Shown here: positions 8,800 through 16,763 of the stretch, piece by piece
Numbering within the stretch: the stretch's first letter is position 1
Layout: the number at the start of each line of letters is the position of its first letter
NCBI RefSeq assembly: GCF_000219125.1
Contig: NZ_AFGF01000102.1
Coordinates: 1-48,790, forward strand
DNA: 48,790 bases
DNA from: Acetonema longum DSM 6540
GTDB lineage: Bacteria > Bacillota > Negativicutes > Sporomusales > Acetonemataceae
Direction of reading: 5' to 3'
Notes under the pieces: model-generated
Told to the model about the DNA's origin: nothing
The model's input: the letters and a program-made list of their open reading frames with translations, nothing else
The model's database searches: none
Position numbers and translations under genes: made by a program

Positions 8800-8843
8800 C
8801 TACTTCGCGATGCTTTGCATCACTTAGGAGTGCGGGGTATATT

Positions 8844-9230
8844 ATGGAAATCCTTCAAATCGTCGGGCTGGGATTTGTAGTCACCCTTTTGATCTTGATC
8901 ATTCGCCAGCAGCGGCCAGAATTAGCCGTCCAGTTAAGCCTGACGCTGGCAACTGCTATTTTCCTGTTGATACTGGCTAAAATTCAGGTGATATTAACCG
9001 TTTTCCGTGACCTGGCGGAAAAGGCCAACATCAATCAAACCTACCTTACCACCATGCTGAAAATTATCGGCATTGCCTATCTTACTGAATTTGGTTCCCA
9101 AGTTTGTAAGGATGCCGGTGAGGGTGCCGTAGCCGCTAAAATTGAATTTGCCGGTAAAATTTTGGTGATGACGATGGCCATTCCGATTATCGCGTTGGTT
9201 ATAGACAGCATTGTCCGCTTGATCCCATAG
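8844..9230 (+). CDS. spoIIIAD: Stage III sporulation protein AD
   Basis: A 128-residue protein with three to four hydrophobic segments, starting MEILQIVGLGFVVTLLILII and containing the family block KIIGIAYLTEFGSQVCKDAGEGA. It is a membrane component of the SpoIIIA channel. I choose ATG 8844 (preceded by TAGGAG, giving the usual family length). Reading further upstream in frame to 8700 would translate the palindromic repeat. The last base of its TAG stop is also the first base of a second repeat element at 9230. Confidence 0.93.
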   Translation: MEILQIVGLGFVVTLLILIIRQQRPELAVQLSLTLATAIFLLILAKIQVILTVFRDLAEKANINQTYLTTMLKIIGIAYLTEFGSQVCKDAGEGAVAAKIEFAGKILVMTMAIPIIALVIDSIVRLIP

Positions 9231-9300
9231 GGACCTTTGAAAAGGCCTAGCATCTGGACCTTTTTGAACGGTCCCGGATGGAGGCCGTAGGTTGGCATGG
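9230..9300. repeat. Dispersed palindromic repeat, copy A
   Basis: GGGACCTTTGAAAAGGCC at 9230-9247 faces GGACCTTTTTGAACGGTCCC at 9256-9275 as inverted repeats around a short spacer containing GCATCT. The flank 9276-9300 (GGATGGAGGCCGTAGG...) aligns with the same flank of copy C and with the reverse complement of copy D's left flank. It begins on the stop codon of spoIIIAD and lies before spoIIIAE in the same operon. Confidence 0.75.
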
Positions 9301-9325
9301 ATTCCTGCATTAAAGGTGGACTGTG

Positions 9326-10486
9326 ATGAAAAATGTCATTGTCATAATAGTCATGTTGCTTTGTTTTTATGGTGGCAGCGCCGCTGCCCAGACGCCAAAC
9401 GACGCCATTCAGGAAGAATTGTTTGAGGGGCTTTCGGTGGAGGCGGTGAACCGGTTTATTGATCAGATTAACCGGGAACTGAATCAGGATCTGCCTGGTG
9501 TCAACCCGGATACCCTTCGCAAAATCGCCGATCAGGGCCTTTCTTTGGATTGGAACAATCTATGGCGGGAGATCGGGCGGCGATTCTTCAGTGAAATTTC
9601 TCAAAACCTGAATCTGATGGGGAAACTGCTGTTTTTAGCTGTGTTATGCGCGCTGCTGCAGAATCTGCAGAGTTCTTTTGAATCCTCCACTGTATCGTTA
9701 TTGGCCTATGGTATTTGTTTCATTTTCCTGATCACTTTGGTATTGGCGGCATTTTACCAGATCACTGCCGTTACCCGGAGCAGTGTGGAGTATATGGTTG
9801 GTTTTATGCAGGCTTTGCTGCCGTTAATGATGTCCCTTTTGGCCGGGGTGGGGGCCCTGACTTCCGCCGCTTTGTTTACGCCGTTTATGCTGTTTGTGAT
9901 CAGTTCAGTCAGTGTGGTGATTAAAGATATTGTGTTGCCGCTGCTTTTTCTGGCGGCGGTGGTTGACTGTATTAACTACTTATCGGATAAGTATCGAATC
10001 AGCAATCTGGCAGGATTAATCAAACAAGGGGGCATGATCGTCCTGGGACTGACCATGGTGCTGTTTATCGGTATCATTACAGTCCAGGGAGTGATCGGTG
10101 GGGTAAGCGACGGGCTTACCCTGCGGACAGCAAAATTTGCCACGGCAACCTTTATTCCGGTAGTCGGGAAAATGTTTGCCGATACCGTGGAGCTGGTCAT
10201 GGGAGCTTCACTGGTATTAAAAAACGCGATCGGCGTTTTGGGCGTGCTGGTGATTGCCACCTTATGCTTTATGCCGATTTTAAAATTAGTGTCCTTAATC
10301 GTGATTGTGAAAAGCACCGGTGCTCTGATTCAACCCCTGGGCGCGGAAAAAATGGCGCAATGCCTGGAGAATTTGGGAAACAATCTTTTGCTGGTTTTGG
10401 GAGCGCTTTTGACCGTAGCTCTCATGTTCTTTTTATCAATCACCATGATTATTGGAGCGGGGAATATTACGATGATGATGCGATAG
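9326..10486 (+). CDS. spoIIIAE: Stage III sporulation protein AE
   Basis: A 386-residue polytopic membrane protein with a cleavable-looking signal peptide (hydrophobic core then GGSAAAQ) and about eight hydrophobic segments in the rest. The SpoIIIAE family is a multi-span component of the forespore feeding-tube complex. ATG 9326 has AAGGTGG at the right distance; the GTG one codon earlier is possible. It is separated from spoIIIAD by a palindromic repeat and followed by spoIIIAF after 12 bases. Confidence 0.93.
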   Translation: MKNVIVIIVMLLCFYGGSAAAQTPNDAIQEELFEGLSVEAVNRFIDQINRELNQDLPGVNPDTLRKIADQGLSLDWNNLWREIGRRFFSEISQNLNLMGKLLFLAVLCALLQNLQSSFESSTVSLLAYGICFIFLITLVLAAFYQITAVTRSSVEYMVGFMQALLPLMMSLLAGVGALTSAALFTPFMLFVISSVSVVIKDIVLPLLFLAAVVDCINYLSDKYRISNLAGLIKQGGMIVLGLTMVLFIGIITVQGVIGGVSDGLTLRTAKFATATFIPVVGKMFADTVELVMGASLVLKNAIGVLGVLVIATLCFMPILKLVSLIVIVKSTGALIQPLGAEKMAQCLENLGNNLLLVLGALLTVALMFFLSITMIIGAGNITMMMR

Positions 10487-10498
10487 GATGTGTAATAG

Positions 10499-11089
10499 AT
10501 GGGATGGATTACTGACTGGATCAAGAATATTGTATTTGTTACTCTCTTTGCCACGTTTTTTGAATTGCTGCTGCCCAGCAGTAAGATGAAACAGTTTGTG
10601 CGGGTCGTACTGGGATTGTTCATCATGCTGGCCATCATTAATCCGGCGATAGAATTAGTGCGGGGAGGCTTTGAGGCCGATGACATTCCGGCTCTCGGTT
10701 TGGTTGAAACCAATGCGGCACAGGTTAATACGGCTGCTCAGGCCATAGTCAGTCAAAGGGAGAAACTGGCCAGGGATATTTATATACGGGATTTGGCGCA
10801 GCAAATCCAGGCGATTGCGGAAACGGTAGACGGCGTCGCCAAAGCAAAAGTCCGCCCGGTATGCGATTTTCCTGATAATGGAGTTGCCAACCTCAGGGAA
10901 ATCAGGGTATATGTGCATACGGGCGCGCGGCAGAAAGGAACCCACATCAATGCCATTGTGATCGGTCAGACTGAAAGGCCCGGGAAGGCGGCCATATCGG
11001 AGCAGATAATTACTCGGATTCAAACCAGGCTCTCGGAACTGTATCAGGTAAAACCAGGGCAAATTACAGTAATGCCACTTGAGGAATAA
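10499..11089 (+). CDS. spoIIIAF: Stage III sporulation protein AF
   Basis: A 196-residue protein with two N-terminal membrane segments (about 8-24 and 32-50, including VVLGLFIMLAIINPAIEL, a recognisable family block) and a soluble C-terminal domain outside the membrane. The C-terminal domain resembles the ring-building modules of secretion systems seen in SpoIIIAF/AG/AH. The ribosome site (AGGATGTG) is modest. It ends 12 bases before the GTG of spoIIIAG. Confidence 0.92.
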   Translation: MGWITDWIKNIVFVTLFATFFELLLPSSKMKQFVRVVLGLFIMLAIINPAIELVRGGFEADDIPALGLVETNAAQVNTAAQAIVSQREKLARDIYIRDLAQQIQAIAETVDGVAKAKVRPVCDFPDNGVANLREIRVYVHTGARQKGTHINAIVIGQTERPGKAAISEQIITRIQTRLSELYQVKPGQITVMPLEE

Positions 11090-11101
11090 GGAGGAATTTT
11101 G

Positions 11102-11707
11102 GTGAGTAGCGGCCAGTCATGGATAGCCGGGGCAAAAAAATTTGGTTCGGAATTGGCCCGGGCCGGTGTATGGAATTTTAAACTGATCGCCTTGGGCATT
11201 CTGGGAGTGGTTCTGATGTTGCTGGGAGGGATATTTCCGGCGGTTATGCAGCCGGCGCCCGCCGGACAGGAGGTTAAGCCTGGCGGACAGGCGCCTGCAT
11301 CTGTATCCCGCGGTTTTGAAGAAGGACTTGAGGTCAAGCTGGCCAATTTATTGTCCCAAGTCAGAGGGGCGGGAGCTGTAGCCGTGAACGTTACTCTGGA
11401 AAGCGGCAATATGCAGGAATATGCTAAAAATGTGGTCAAAGAGACTAAAATAGTGCAGGAAAAAGACAATGCCGGCGGCATTCGATCTACCACTGAAAGC
11501 AAAGAAACGGAAAATATTCTGGTCAGCAGGGAGAATGGTATAGACCGGCCGGTGATGGTCCGGGAAACAAAGCCGGTGATCCGTGGTGTGCTGGTGATTG
11601 CTGAAGGTGCCGGCGATTCCTATGTTAAGGCCAATTTGACCCGGGCAGTGGAAGCCAGTCTGGGGATTCCGTCCTATAAAATAACAGTTTTACCACAAAG
11701 AAAGTGA
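11102..11707 (+). CDS. spoIIIAG: Stage III sporulation protein AG
   Basis: A 201-residue bitopic protein: a short cytoplasmic N-terminus, one membrane segment (about 26-48), then a ring-building-motif domain that in B. subtilis forms a large mother-cell ring. KLANLLSQVRGAGAVAVNVTLESG and KPVIRGVLVIAEGAGDSYVK are typical family stretches. GTG 11102 is best placed relative to AAGGAGG; the TTG immediately before it is the alternative. Its end overlaps upstream in-frame codons of spoIIIAH. Confidence 0.93.
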   Translation: MSSGQSWIAGAKKFGSELARAGVWNFKLIALGILGVVLMLLGGIFPAVMQPAPAGQEVKPGGQAPASVSRGFEEGLEVKLANLLSQVRGAGAVAVNVTLESGNMQEYAKNVVKETKIVQEKDNAGGIRSTTESKETENILVSRENGIDRPVMVRETKPVIRGVLVIAEGAGDSYVKANLTRAVEASLGIPSYKITVLPQRK

Positions 11708-11718
11708 GGGTGAGTCGC

Positions 11719-12249
11719 GTGATGCTGGTTATTGCCCTGAAAAAGATCCGAATGGCGCTGATTGCAATAGGTATAGTGGTACTGGGTATTTTGCTGTTTC
11801 AGTTAGTGACGTCTTATCAGAATCGGCTCCCATCCAAAGTGGACCGTACCAATGCCATGGAAGTGACTAAACCCATTGTCACCGAACAAGCTGTTATCGC
11901 CATACCTGATTTTTTTACCGAGTATCGTTTGGAAAGGGATAAGATCCGCAGCGAGCGATTTGATCTTTTGAAGGATATGATGAAAACAGCTCAAAATGAA
12001 GATGCAAAGCAAAAGGCGCAGGATGCGATCATGAAACTGGTATTAGAAAAGCAGCGGGAATATGAGATGGAAAATATGATTAAGGCTCGGGGGTTCCAGG
12101 ATGCTTTAGTTTTAGTCCAGGACAACTCCGTCAATGCTGTTATCAAAACCGCATCCTTTTCCCGGGAAGATGTACTGCAAGTGGCCGATGTCATCAGGCG
12201 TGTGACCGGCGTAAAATCTGAGGATATTACGATCAGCGCCAAGCCTTAA
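11719..12249 (+). CDS. spoIIIAH: Stage III sporulation protein AH
   Basis: A 176-residue bitopic protein with one membrane segment near residues 9-29 and an extracytoplasmic YscJ/FliF-like domain that pairs with forespore SpoIIQ across the intermembrane space. The helical stretch ERDKIRSERFDLLKDMMK and the C-terminal VADVIRRVTGVKSEDITISAK fit SpoIIIAH. The start is GTG 11719 or ATG 11722, after GAGGGTGA; in-frame GTG codons at 11704 and 11710 are less well placed. The stop codon lies in the stem of the operon's terminator. Confidence 0.92.
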   Translation: MMLVIALKKIRMALIAIGIVVLGILLFQLVTSYQNRLPSKVDRTNAMEVTKPIVTEQAVIAIPDFFTEYRLERDKIRSERFDLLKDMMKTAQNEDAKQKAQDAIMKLVLEKQREYEMENMIKARGFQDALVLVQDNSVNAVIKTASFSREDVLQVADVIRRVTGVKSEDITISAKP

Positions 12250-12268
12250 AGCTTTAAGGCTTTTTTCT
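12241..12268 (+). terminator. Terminator of the spoIIIA operon
   Basis: AAGCCTTAAAGCTTTAAGGCTT at 12241-12262 is a perfect palindrome followed by TTTTCTT. It begins within the last codons of spoIIIAH and contains its TAA (12247-12249). Confidence 0.85.
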
Positions 12269-12323
12269 TCCAATTTTTCATATCGTCTAATTGAGGCTCG
12301 GATACCGGGATTAGGATGGATAT

Positions 12324-12352
12324 TTGTAAGAATGGAAAAACTTTGATATAAT
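12324..12352 (+). promoter_or_regulatory. Sigma-A-type promoter for asp23-amaP-nusB
   Basis: TTGTAA at 12324-12329, 17-base spacer, TATAAT at 12347-12352. It lies between the spoIIIA terminator and the Asp23 gene and so should drive vegetative expression of the downstream genes. Confidence 0.7.
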
Positions 12353-12421
12353 ATAAAAGCCATATACAGGCTGTGCTGTCCTGGATTGAGGGCAATTTAT
12401 CCGAAATAAGGAGGTTAGCCG

Positions 12422-12823
12422 GTGGAAAAACGTGAACGCGTGGAAAAAACCGAACATAATGATGTTGGTTCGATACGGATAGCTGATGAAGTAGTTGGCA
12501 TCATTGCCGGATTGGCGGCTATGGAAGTAACCGGAGTGGCCGGAATGAGCGCCGGCTTGGTGGGTGGAATCGCCGAAATGCTGGGCAAAAAAAATCTGTC
12601 TAAGGGAGTGAAAGTAGAGGTAGGGGAAAGGGAAGCCGCGGTCGATTTATTTATTATCGTTGAATATGGCGTTCGCATCCCTGACGTGGCTCTGCGCGTG
12701 CAGGAAAATGTAAAACGAGCGATTGAATCCATGACAGGGCTGGATGTGGTGGAAGTGAATATCCATGTGCAAGGCGTAGGCTTTATTCAGGACGGAAGAG
12801 AAGAAGATATCCGCGTACGTTAG
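12422..12823 (+). CDS. Asp23/Gls24-family envelope stress protein (YqhY-like)
   Basis: A 133-residue cytoplasmic protein of the Asp23/DUF322 family. The characteristic DVGSIRIADEVVGIIAGLAAMEVTGVAGM opening and the VRIPDVALRVQENVKRAIESMTGLDVVEVNI segment are clear. In staphylococci Asp23 is held at the membrane by AmaP, encoded next here. Position between spoIIIA and nusB matches B. subtilis yqhY, which has been linked to fatty acid synthesis; the accBC genes found there are absent here. It starts at GTG 12422 after AAGGAGG and is preceded by a good vegetative promoter. Confidence 0.93.
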   Translation: MEKRERVEKTEHNDVGSIRIADEVVGIIAGLAAMEVTGVAGMSAGLVGGIAEMLGKKNLSKGVKVEVGEREAAVDLFIIVEYGVRIPDVALRVQENVKRAIESMTGLDVVEVNIHVQGVGFIQDGREEDIRVR

Positions 12824-12842
12824 AAAGGGGTAACAGCTGGCG

Positions 12843-13382
12843 ATGGGCATCTTAGACCGGATCATTTTGACGATTTATACATTTCTTTTAACAGTCTTAT
12901 CCCTGGGCGTAATTCTACTGTCATTACGCCTTATTCCTTTGCAATGGGTATGGACAAGCGTTGACCAGATCTATGGACATTGGGAAACCGGCCTGATGGG
13001 AGCAGTGTTCTTTTTAGTGAGCGTACGGTTGCTGCTGGCCGGTGTTCGTTCACAGCGATCCAGACATGCCATCCTGCATCATACAGATCTGGGCGATGTC
13101 CATATTTCGATTTACTCCATTGAAAACCTGGTGGAGAAAACGGCGCGTCGCATCCGGGGAATTCGTAACGTTAACGTTACGGTAGGATACGGCAAACAGG
13201 GACTGGAAGTGGATGTCAAGGCGGTGGTTAGCCCGGACAGCAATATTCCGGCAGTAACCCACGAAATGCAGCAGCAAATCTATGATGCGATTAAAAATAC
13301 CGTAGGGGTAGATACTGTTGATATCAGAATCATTGTCAAAAATATTTCCAATGATTTTCGCTCAAGACATAGAGTAGAATAG
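12843..13382 (+). CDS. amaP: Alkaline shock response membrane anchor protein AmaP
   Basis: A 179-residue protein with two N-terminal membrane segments (about 6-27 and 48-65) and a soluble domain resembling Asp23 itself (ENLVEKTARRIRGIRNVNVTVGYGKQGLEVDVKAVV). This AmaP layout anchors Asp23 at the cytoplasmic face of the membrane. It follows the asp23-like gene by 19 bases and precedes the DUF2273 gene, the three-gene arrangement known for this stress module. AAAGGGG lies upstream of ATG 12843. Confidence 0.9.
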   Translation: MGILDRIILTIYTFLLTVLSLGVILLSLRLIPLQWVWTSVDQIYGHWETGLMGAVFFLVSVRLLLAGVRSQRSRHAILHHTDLGDVHISIYSIENLVEKTARRIRGIRNVNVTVGYGKQGLEVDVKAVVSPDSNIPAVTHEMQQQIYDAIKNTVGVDTVDIRIIVKNISNDFRSRHRVE

Positions 13383-13393
13383 GGGGATAACAG

Positions 13394-13618
13394 GTGGACC
13401 AGAGATTGTTTCAGGAACTGTGGAAGTATCACAGTGGGAAACTGGTGGGGGGTCTACTGGGATTTCTGCTGGGAATGTTTATCCTGTGGCTGGGCTTTTT
13501 CCAGACATTATTTCTTCTTTTTTGTGTCATTGTCGGATATGTCATCGGAAAGAGAATTGATGAGAAAGAGGATATTGCCGACATATTGGATAAATTGCTG
13601 CCGCCTGGGTACAGATAG
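13394..13618 (+). CDS. DUF2273 small membrane protein
   Basis: A 74-residue protein with two closely spaced hydrophobic helices (about 17-33 and 36-52) and a charged tail (KRIDEKEDIADILDKLLPPGYR). This is the DUF2273 pattern, regularly linked to asp23 and amaP. Function is unknown; it may help assemble the Asp23 anchor. GTG 13394 follows AGGGGGAT. Confidence 0.87.
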   Translation: MDQRLFQELWKYHSGKLVGGLLGFLLGMFILWLGFFQTLFLLFCVIVGYVIGKRIDEKEDIADILDKLLPPGYR

Positions 13619-13632
13619 AAAAGAGGGGAATT

Positions 13633-14046
13633 ATGAGCCGGAGAAAGGCACGGGAAATCGCACTACAGACAATGTTTCAGATGGATTATAACACCGACGC
13701 TGACCCAAATGCGGCGCTGGACGCGGCATGCACCGAATATGAGCATGTGGCGGATACTACCAGAACTTACGCCCATGAGCTGGTTCAGGGAACAAAAAAT
13801 CATTTGCCGGAAATTGACCGGATTATTGCCGGCAATTCGCCGGACTGGAAACTGGAGCGTATGGCCGGAGTGGATCGCAATATTACCCGCTTGGCGATCT
13901 ATGAAATGAACTTTGGCAAGAGCCCTTTGCCGCCCAATGTGGTCATCAATGAAGCGGTTGAATTAGCAAAGTCTTTTGGCACCGAAGATTCAGGCCGTTT
14001 TGTTAACGGCATACTGGGCTCCCTGGCCAAAAAAGCGGCAACCTGA
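13633..14046 (+). CDS. nusB: Transcription antitermination factor NusB
   Basis: A 137-residue all-helical RNA-binding protein that pairs with NusE (ribosomal protein S10) at boxA sites to prevent premature termination in rRNA operons. Family stretches visible are SRRKAREIALQTMFQMDY at the start and RMAGVDRNITRLAIYEM plus PLPPNVVINEAVELAKSFGTEDSGRFVNGILG at the end. GAGGGG precedes the ATG. The TsaD-like gene follows after 4 bases, in the place where B. subtilis has folD. Confidence 0.95.
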   Translation: MSRRKAREIALQTMFQMDYNTDADPNAALDAACTEYEHVADTTRTYAHELVQGTKNHLPEIDRIIAGNSPDWKLERMAGVDRNITRLAIYEMNFGKSPLPPNVVINEAVELAKSFGTEDSGRFVNGILGSLAKKAAT

Positions 14047-14050
14047 TCCT

Positions 14051-15001
14051 ATGGCTGATAAAATTGCCGGCTTTATCGGTATTGATACCAGCTGTTACAC
14101 CACTTCCGGCGCTATTCTGGACAAGCAGGGCAACCTGTTGGCGGACGTGAGGATTCCTCTGCGGGTAAAGCCCGGCGGCAGGGGACTGGCTCAGTCGGAA
14201 ATGGTTTTTCAGCATGTTCGCAACTTACCGCAAGTATTCTCTCAGTTGAAAGAAAGTCTGCCGGTCTCGGTTCGACCGGCGGCAATCGGTGTGACTGCCT
14301 GTCCCAGACCGGTTGAGGATTCCTATATGCCGGCTTTTCTGGCAGGGGAGAGTTGCGCCATGACTTTGGCGGCGTTGTATGAAACGCCGGTTTACCGTTT
14401 CAGTCATCAGGAAAACCACATTTTGGCCGGGATCTGGTCGGCGCAAGGGCCTGATTCGCCGCGATTTTTAGCCATACATGTCTCCGGCGGTACCACTGAA
14501 GCGGTTCTGGCCTCAACGGCTGGGCCCGGTTTTCAGATTGAGCCACTGGGAGAAAGTTTGGATTTGCATGCCGGGCAGTTTATTGACCGGATCGGGGTCG
14601 CGCTGGGATTGTCCTTTCCTGCCGGGCCTCATTTGGAAAAATTGGCTGCGGCATGCGAAAGTCCGGAGCTTGTCCCCACTGCTGTCATTAAGAACAATAT
14701 CAGCTTTTCCGGACCGGAAAGCCATGTCCTGCGCCTTATTCAGAAGGGGTGCCGGCCGGAGGCAATTGCCCGGGGCGTAGAGCACTGTATTGCCGAATCG
14801 CTTTCCCTTGCAGCTCAGCGGGCGGCAGAGACGGCTGGGCTCAGCGAGGTACTATGGGTTGGCGGCGTTATGTCAAATCGCTATATCCGCCTGCATGTGG
14901 CGGCGCAGTTGTCTCAAGCCGGGATCAAGACCTATTTTCCGGCAAAAGAGTATAGTCCTGACAATGCGGTAGGAGCGGCTTTTTTTGCTTTGCGGCATTA
15001 A
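14051..15001 (+). CDS. TsaD/Kae1 (O-sialoglycoprotein endopeptidase)-family paralogue
   Basis: A 316-residue ASKHA-fold protein of the Kae1/TsaD/YeaZ group. It keeps the metal-binding HxxxH pair (His119 and His123 in SHQENH), the phosphate-binding HVSGGTTEAVLA and the C-terminal GGVMSNRYIR, and has an SFSGPESHVL segment where TsaD usually has SFSGLKT. TsaD catalyses tRNA threonylcarbamoyl-A37 formation. The divergence and nusB-xseA context suggest a second, specialised paralogue rather than the housekeeping enzyme. ATG 14051 lies 4 bases after nusB; reading back to 13976 would overlap nusB heavily. Confidence 0.85.
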   Translation: MADKIAGFIGIDTSCYTTSGAILDKQGNLLADVRIPLRVKPGGRGLAQSEMVFQHVRNLPQVFSQLKESLPVSVRPAAIGVTACPRPVEDSYMPAFLAGESCAMTLAALYETPVYRFSHQENHILAGIWSAQGPDSPRFLAIHVSGGTTEAVLASTAGPGFQIEPLGESLDLHAGQFIDRIGVALGLSFPAGPHLEKLAAACESPELVPTAVIKNNISFSGPESHVLRLIQKGCRPEAIARGVEHCIAESLSLAAQRAAETAGLSEVLWVGGVMSNRYIRLHVAAQLSQAGIKTYFPAKEYSPDNAVGAAFFALRH

Positions 15002-15055
15002 CACGGCCTTCTGTCGTTGCATATGATATATCAGACAACGGCGGAGGTGGGGCGT

Positions 15056-15193
15056 ATGCTGACTTATATCCTGGGTGGAGCCATCCTTGGCGCAATTATT
15101 GGATATGTGATTACTCCGGGGCACTTTTTCTGGTTCGTCTTGGGGGCGGCTTGCGGTTATCTTGTCCGGAAATATGGCGGATATAGGTTTTAA
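15056..15193 (+). CDS. Small glycine-rich membrane peptide (45 residues)
   Basis: A 45-codon reading frame with a strong GCGGAGGTGGGG ribosome site 5-6 bases before ATG 15056. The peptide is almost wholly hydrophobic: two short segments, about 4-19 (ILGGAILGAIIGYVIT) and 24-37, with small-residue GxxxG-like spacing and a basic end (VRKYGGYRF). It has its own strong terminator directly after it. I recognise no family. It could be a small membrane-inserted regulator or a toxin-like peptide; neither is demonstrated. Confidence 0.6.
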   Translation: MLTYILGGAILGAIIGYVITPGHFFWFVLGAACGYLVRKYGGYRF

Positions 15194-15203
15194 TATCCTA
15201 TTC

Positions 15204-15231
15204 TCAGACATTTTGTCTGTCTTTTTTTTTC
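15204..15231 (+). terminator. Terminator after the 45-codon gene
   Basis: CAGACA (15205-15210), loop TTT, TGTCTG (15214-15219), then TCTTTTTTTTT. It marks the end of the nusB-side transcription unit before xseA. Confidence 0.8.
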
Positions 15232-15294
15232 GTCTTGGTATATGATTAGAGTAGCTTGAAAAAGCCAGCCTTACAGCTGGAAGGATGAATAAGC

Positions 15295-16515
15295 ATGGAA
15301 ATAATAACGGTTAGTGAATTAACCCGGTTTATCAAAAGAATGTTCGATGCCGACCGGCGCTTTGCTTCGGTTTTTGTGCGCGGTGAAATATCCAATTTTA
15401 AACGGCACTATTCCGGACACTGTTACCTTACCCTCAAAGATAGCGAAGCAGTCATCCGGGTCGTGATGTTTCGGAGCAAAGCCCAAAACATTAAGTTCGA
15501 ATTGCGGGATGGACTGAAAGTAGTTATCGGCGGCTATGTTTCTGTTTTTGAACGGGACGGACAGTACCAGCTTTATGCTGAACAGTTGCTGCCGGAAGGA
15601 GTCGGCGAACTGAGTCTGGCTTTTGCTCAACTGAAGGACAAACTCAGCAAGGAAGGTTTGTTCGATGAAGCGAGAAAAAGACCTCTGCCTTTCTTGCCCA
15701 AAAGCATCGGAGTGATAACTTCGCCTACCGGAGCTGTCATTCGGGATATTATCACCGTAGCCAAACGACGCCACCCGGGAATTTCTATTTTATTGTATCC
15801 GGTCCAGGTTCAGGGTGCGGAAGCGCCGCCGCAAATCGTGCGGGCTCTTAAAATTATGAATGAACTTCAAGAGGCGGATGTTTTGATTGTAGGCCGCGGC
15901 GGCGGTTCTCTGGAAGAATTGTGGCCCTTTAATGATGAGCAGGTAGCGCGGGCGATTGCCGCCTCCCAGATTCCGGTGGTGTCGGCAGTGGGGCATCAGA
16001 CAGACTTTACTTTGGCTGATTTTGCGGCGGACAGGCGGGCGGCGACACCTTCCCAGGCAGCTGAAATCGTTGTGCCGGACATCCGAGAGTTGTTTAAGTA
16101 TATGGGTACCTTAACCCAACGCCTGGAATTGGGTATGGGGAATCTGACTGGCCGCCGCCGGCAGAGGCTGGAACAGCTCTTTGCCAGCCGGGCGCTGCAG
16201 CAGCCCCGGGAGTGCACGATTGCCGGCAGGCGGCAGGTGGTTGATCTCGAGTTACAGCGGCTGTTATCAGCCTATAGAGAGGCAACGGGGGAGAAAAAGC
16301 GGACCCTGGCCATAGCGGCGGAAAAACTCCATGCCCTTAGTCCTTTGGCGGTGCTATCCAGAGGATACGGCATTATTCGCAAGTGCAGCGGCAGTGAGTT
16401 AAAGCCGGTTGCCTCCGTACAGTCTGTTAATTCCGGCGACGCTGTGGAAATTATCCTGCAGGACGGTAAATTACAGGCTGAGATTAAGACAAAGTCGGAT
16501 GAGGTGATACTATGA
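15295..16515 (+). CDS. xseA: Exodeoxyribonuclease VII large subunit
   Basis: A 406-residue nuclease subunit that with XseB degrades single-stranded DNA to short acid-soluble fragments. The N-terminal OB-fold domain (VFVRGEISNFKRHYSGHCYLTLKD) is followed by the catalytic core with SPTGAVIRDI, VGRGGGSLEELWPFNDE and AVGHQTDFTLADFAADRRA, then a coiled-coil and a C-terminal barrel segment (LSRGYGIIRK). The ATG follows AAGGATGA. It overlaps xseB by 4 bases, so synthesis of the two subunits is probably coupled. Confidence 0.96.
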   Translation: MEIITVSELTRFIKRMFDADRRFASVFVRGEISNFKRHYSGHCYLTLKDSEAVIRVVMFRSKAQNIKFELRDGLKVVIGGYVSVFERDGQYQLYAEQLLPEGVGELSLAFAQLKDKLSKEGLFDEARKRPLPFLPKSIGVITSPTGAVIRDIITVAKRRHPGISILLYPVQVQGAEAPPQIVRALKIMNELQEADVLIVGRGGGSLEELWPFNDEQVARAIAASQIPVVSAVGHQTDFTLADFAADRRAATPSQAAEIVVPDIRELFKYMGTLTQRLELGMGNLTGRRRQRLEQLFASRALQQPRECTIAGRRQVVDLELQRLLSAYREATGEKKRTLAIAAEKLHALSPLAVLSRGYGIIRKCSGSELKPVASVQSVNSGDAVEIILQDGKLQAEIKTKSDEVIL

Positions 16516-16763
16516 GCAGGGCGAAAAAGACAGATTGCAGCTTTGAAGAAGCGGTAACTCAGTTAGAATCCATTGTAAAACAATTAGAAAAAGGCGATTT
16601 GCCTTTAAATGAGGCTTTGACTTGTTTTCAGGAAGGGGTTGCCTTGTCCCGGTTTTGTTTTAAACAATTGGATGACGCTGAGCGGCAGATGGATAAAGTC
16701 ATCCAGGAACTGAATGGAGCTATTATAAAAAAACCGCTTGCACTACAGGAGGATATGGAATGA
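16512..16763 (+). CDS. xseB: Exodeoxyribonuclease VII small subunit
   Basis: An 83-residue helical-hairpin subunit that decorates the coiled coil of XseA. The family core SFEEAVTQLESIVKQLEKGDLPLNEALTCFQEG is intact. It overlaps both xseA (ATGA) and ispA (ATGA) by 4 bases in a tightly coupled operon. The usual AAGGAG-type site is replaced by GATGAGGTG inside xseA. Confidence 0.95.
   Translation: MSRAKKTDCSFEEAVTQLESIVKQLEKGDLPLNEALTCFQEGVALSRFCFKQLDDAERQMDKVIQELNGAIIKKPLALQEDME

Noticed and set aside
8700-8843. 48-residue N-terminal extension of SpoIIIAD
   Set aside because: It overlaps spoIIIAC and translates the palindromic repeat. ATG 8844 has a ribosome site and gives the usual 128 residues.
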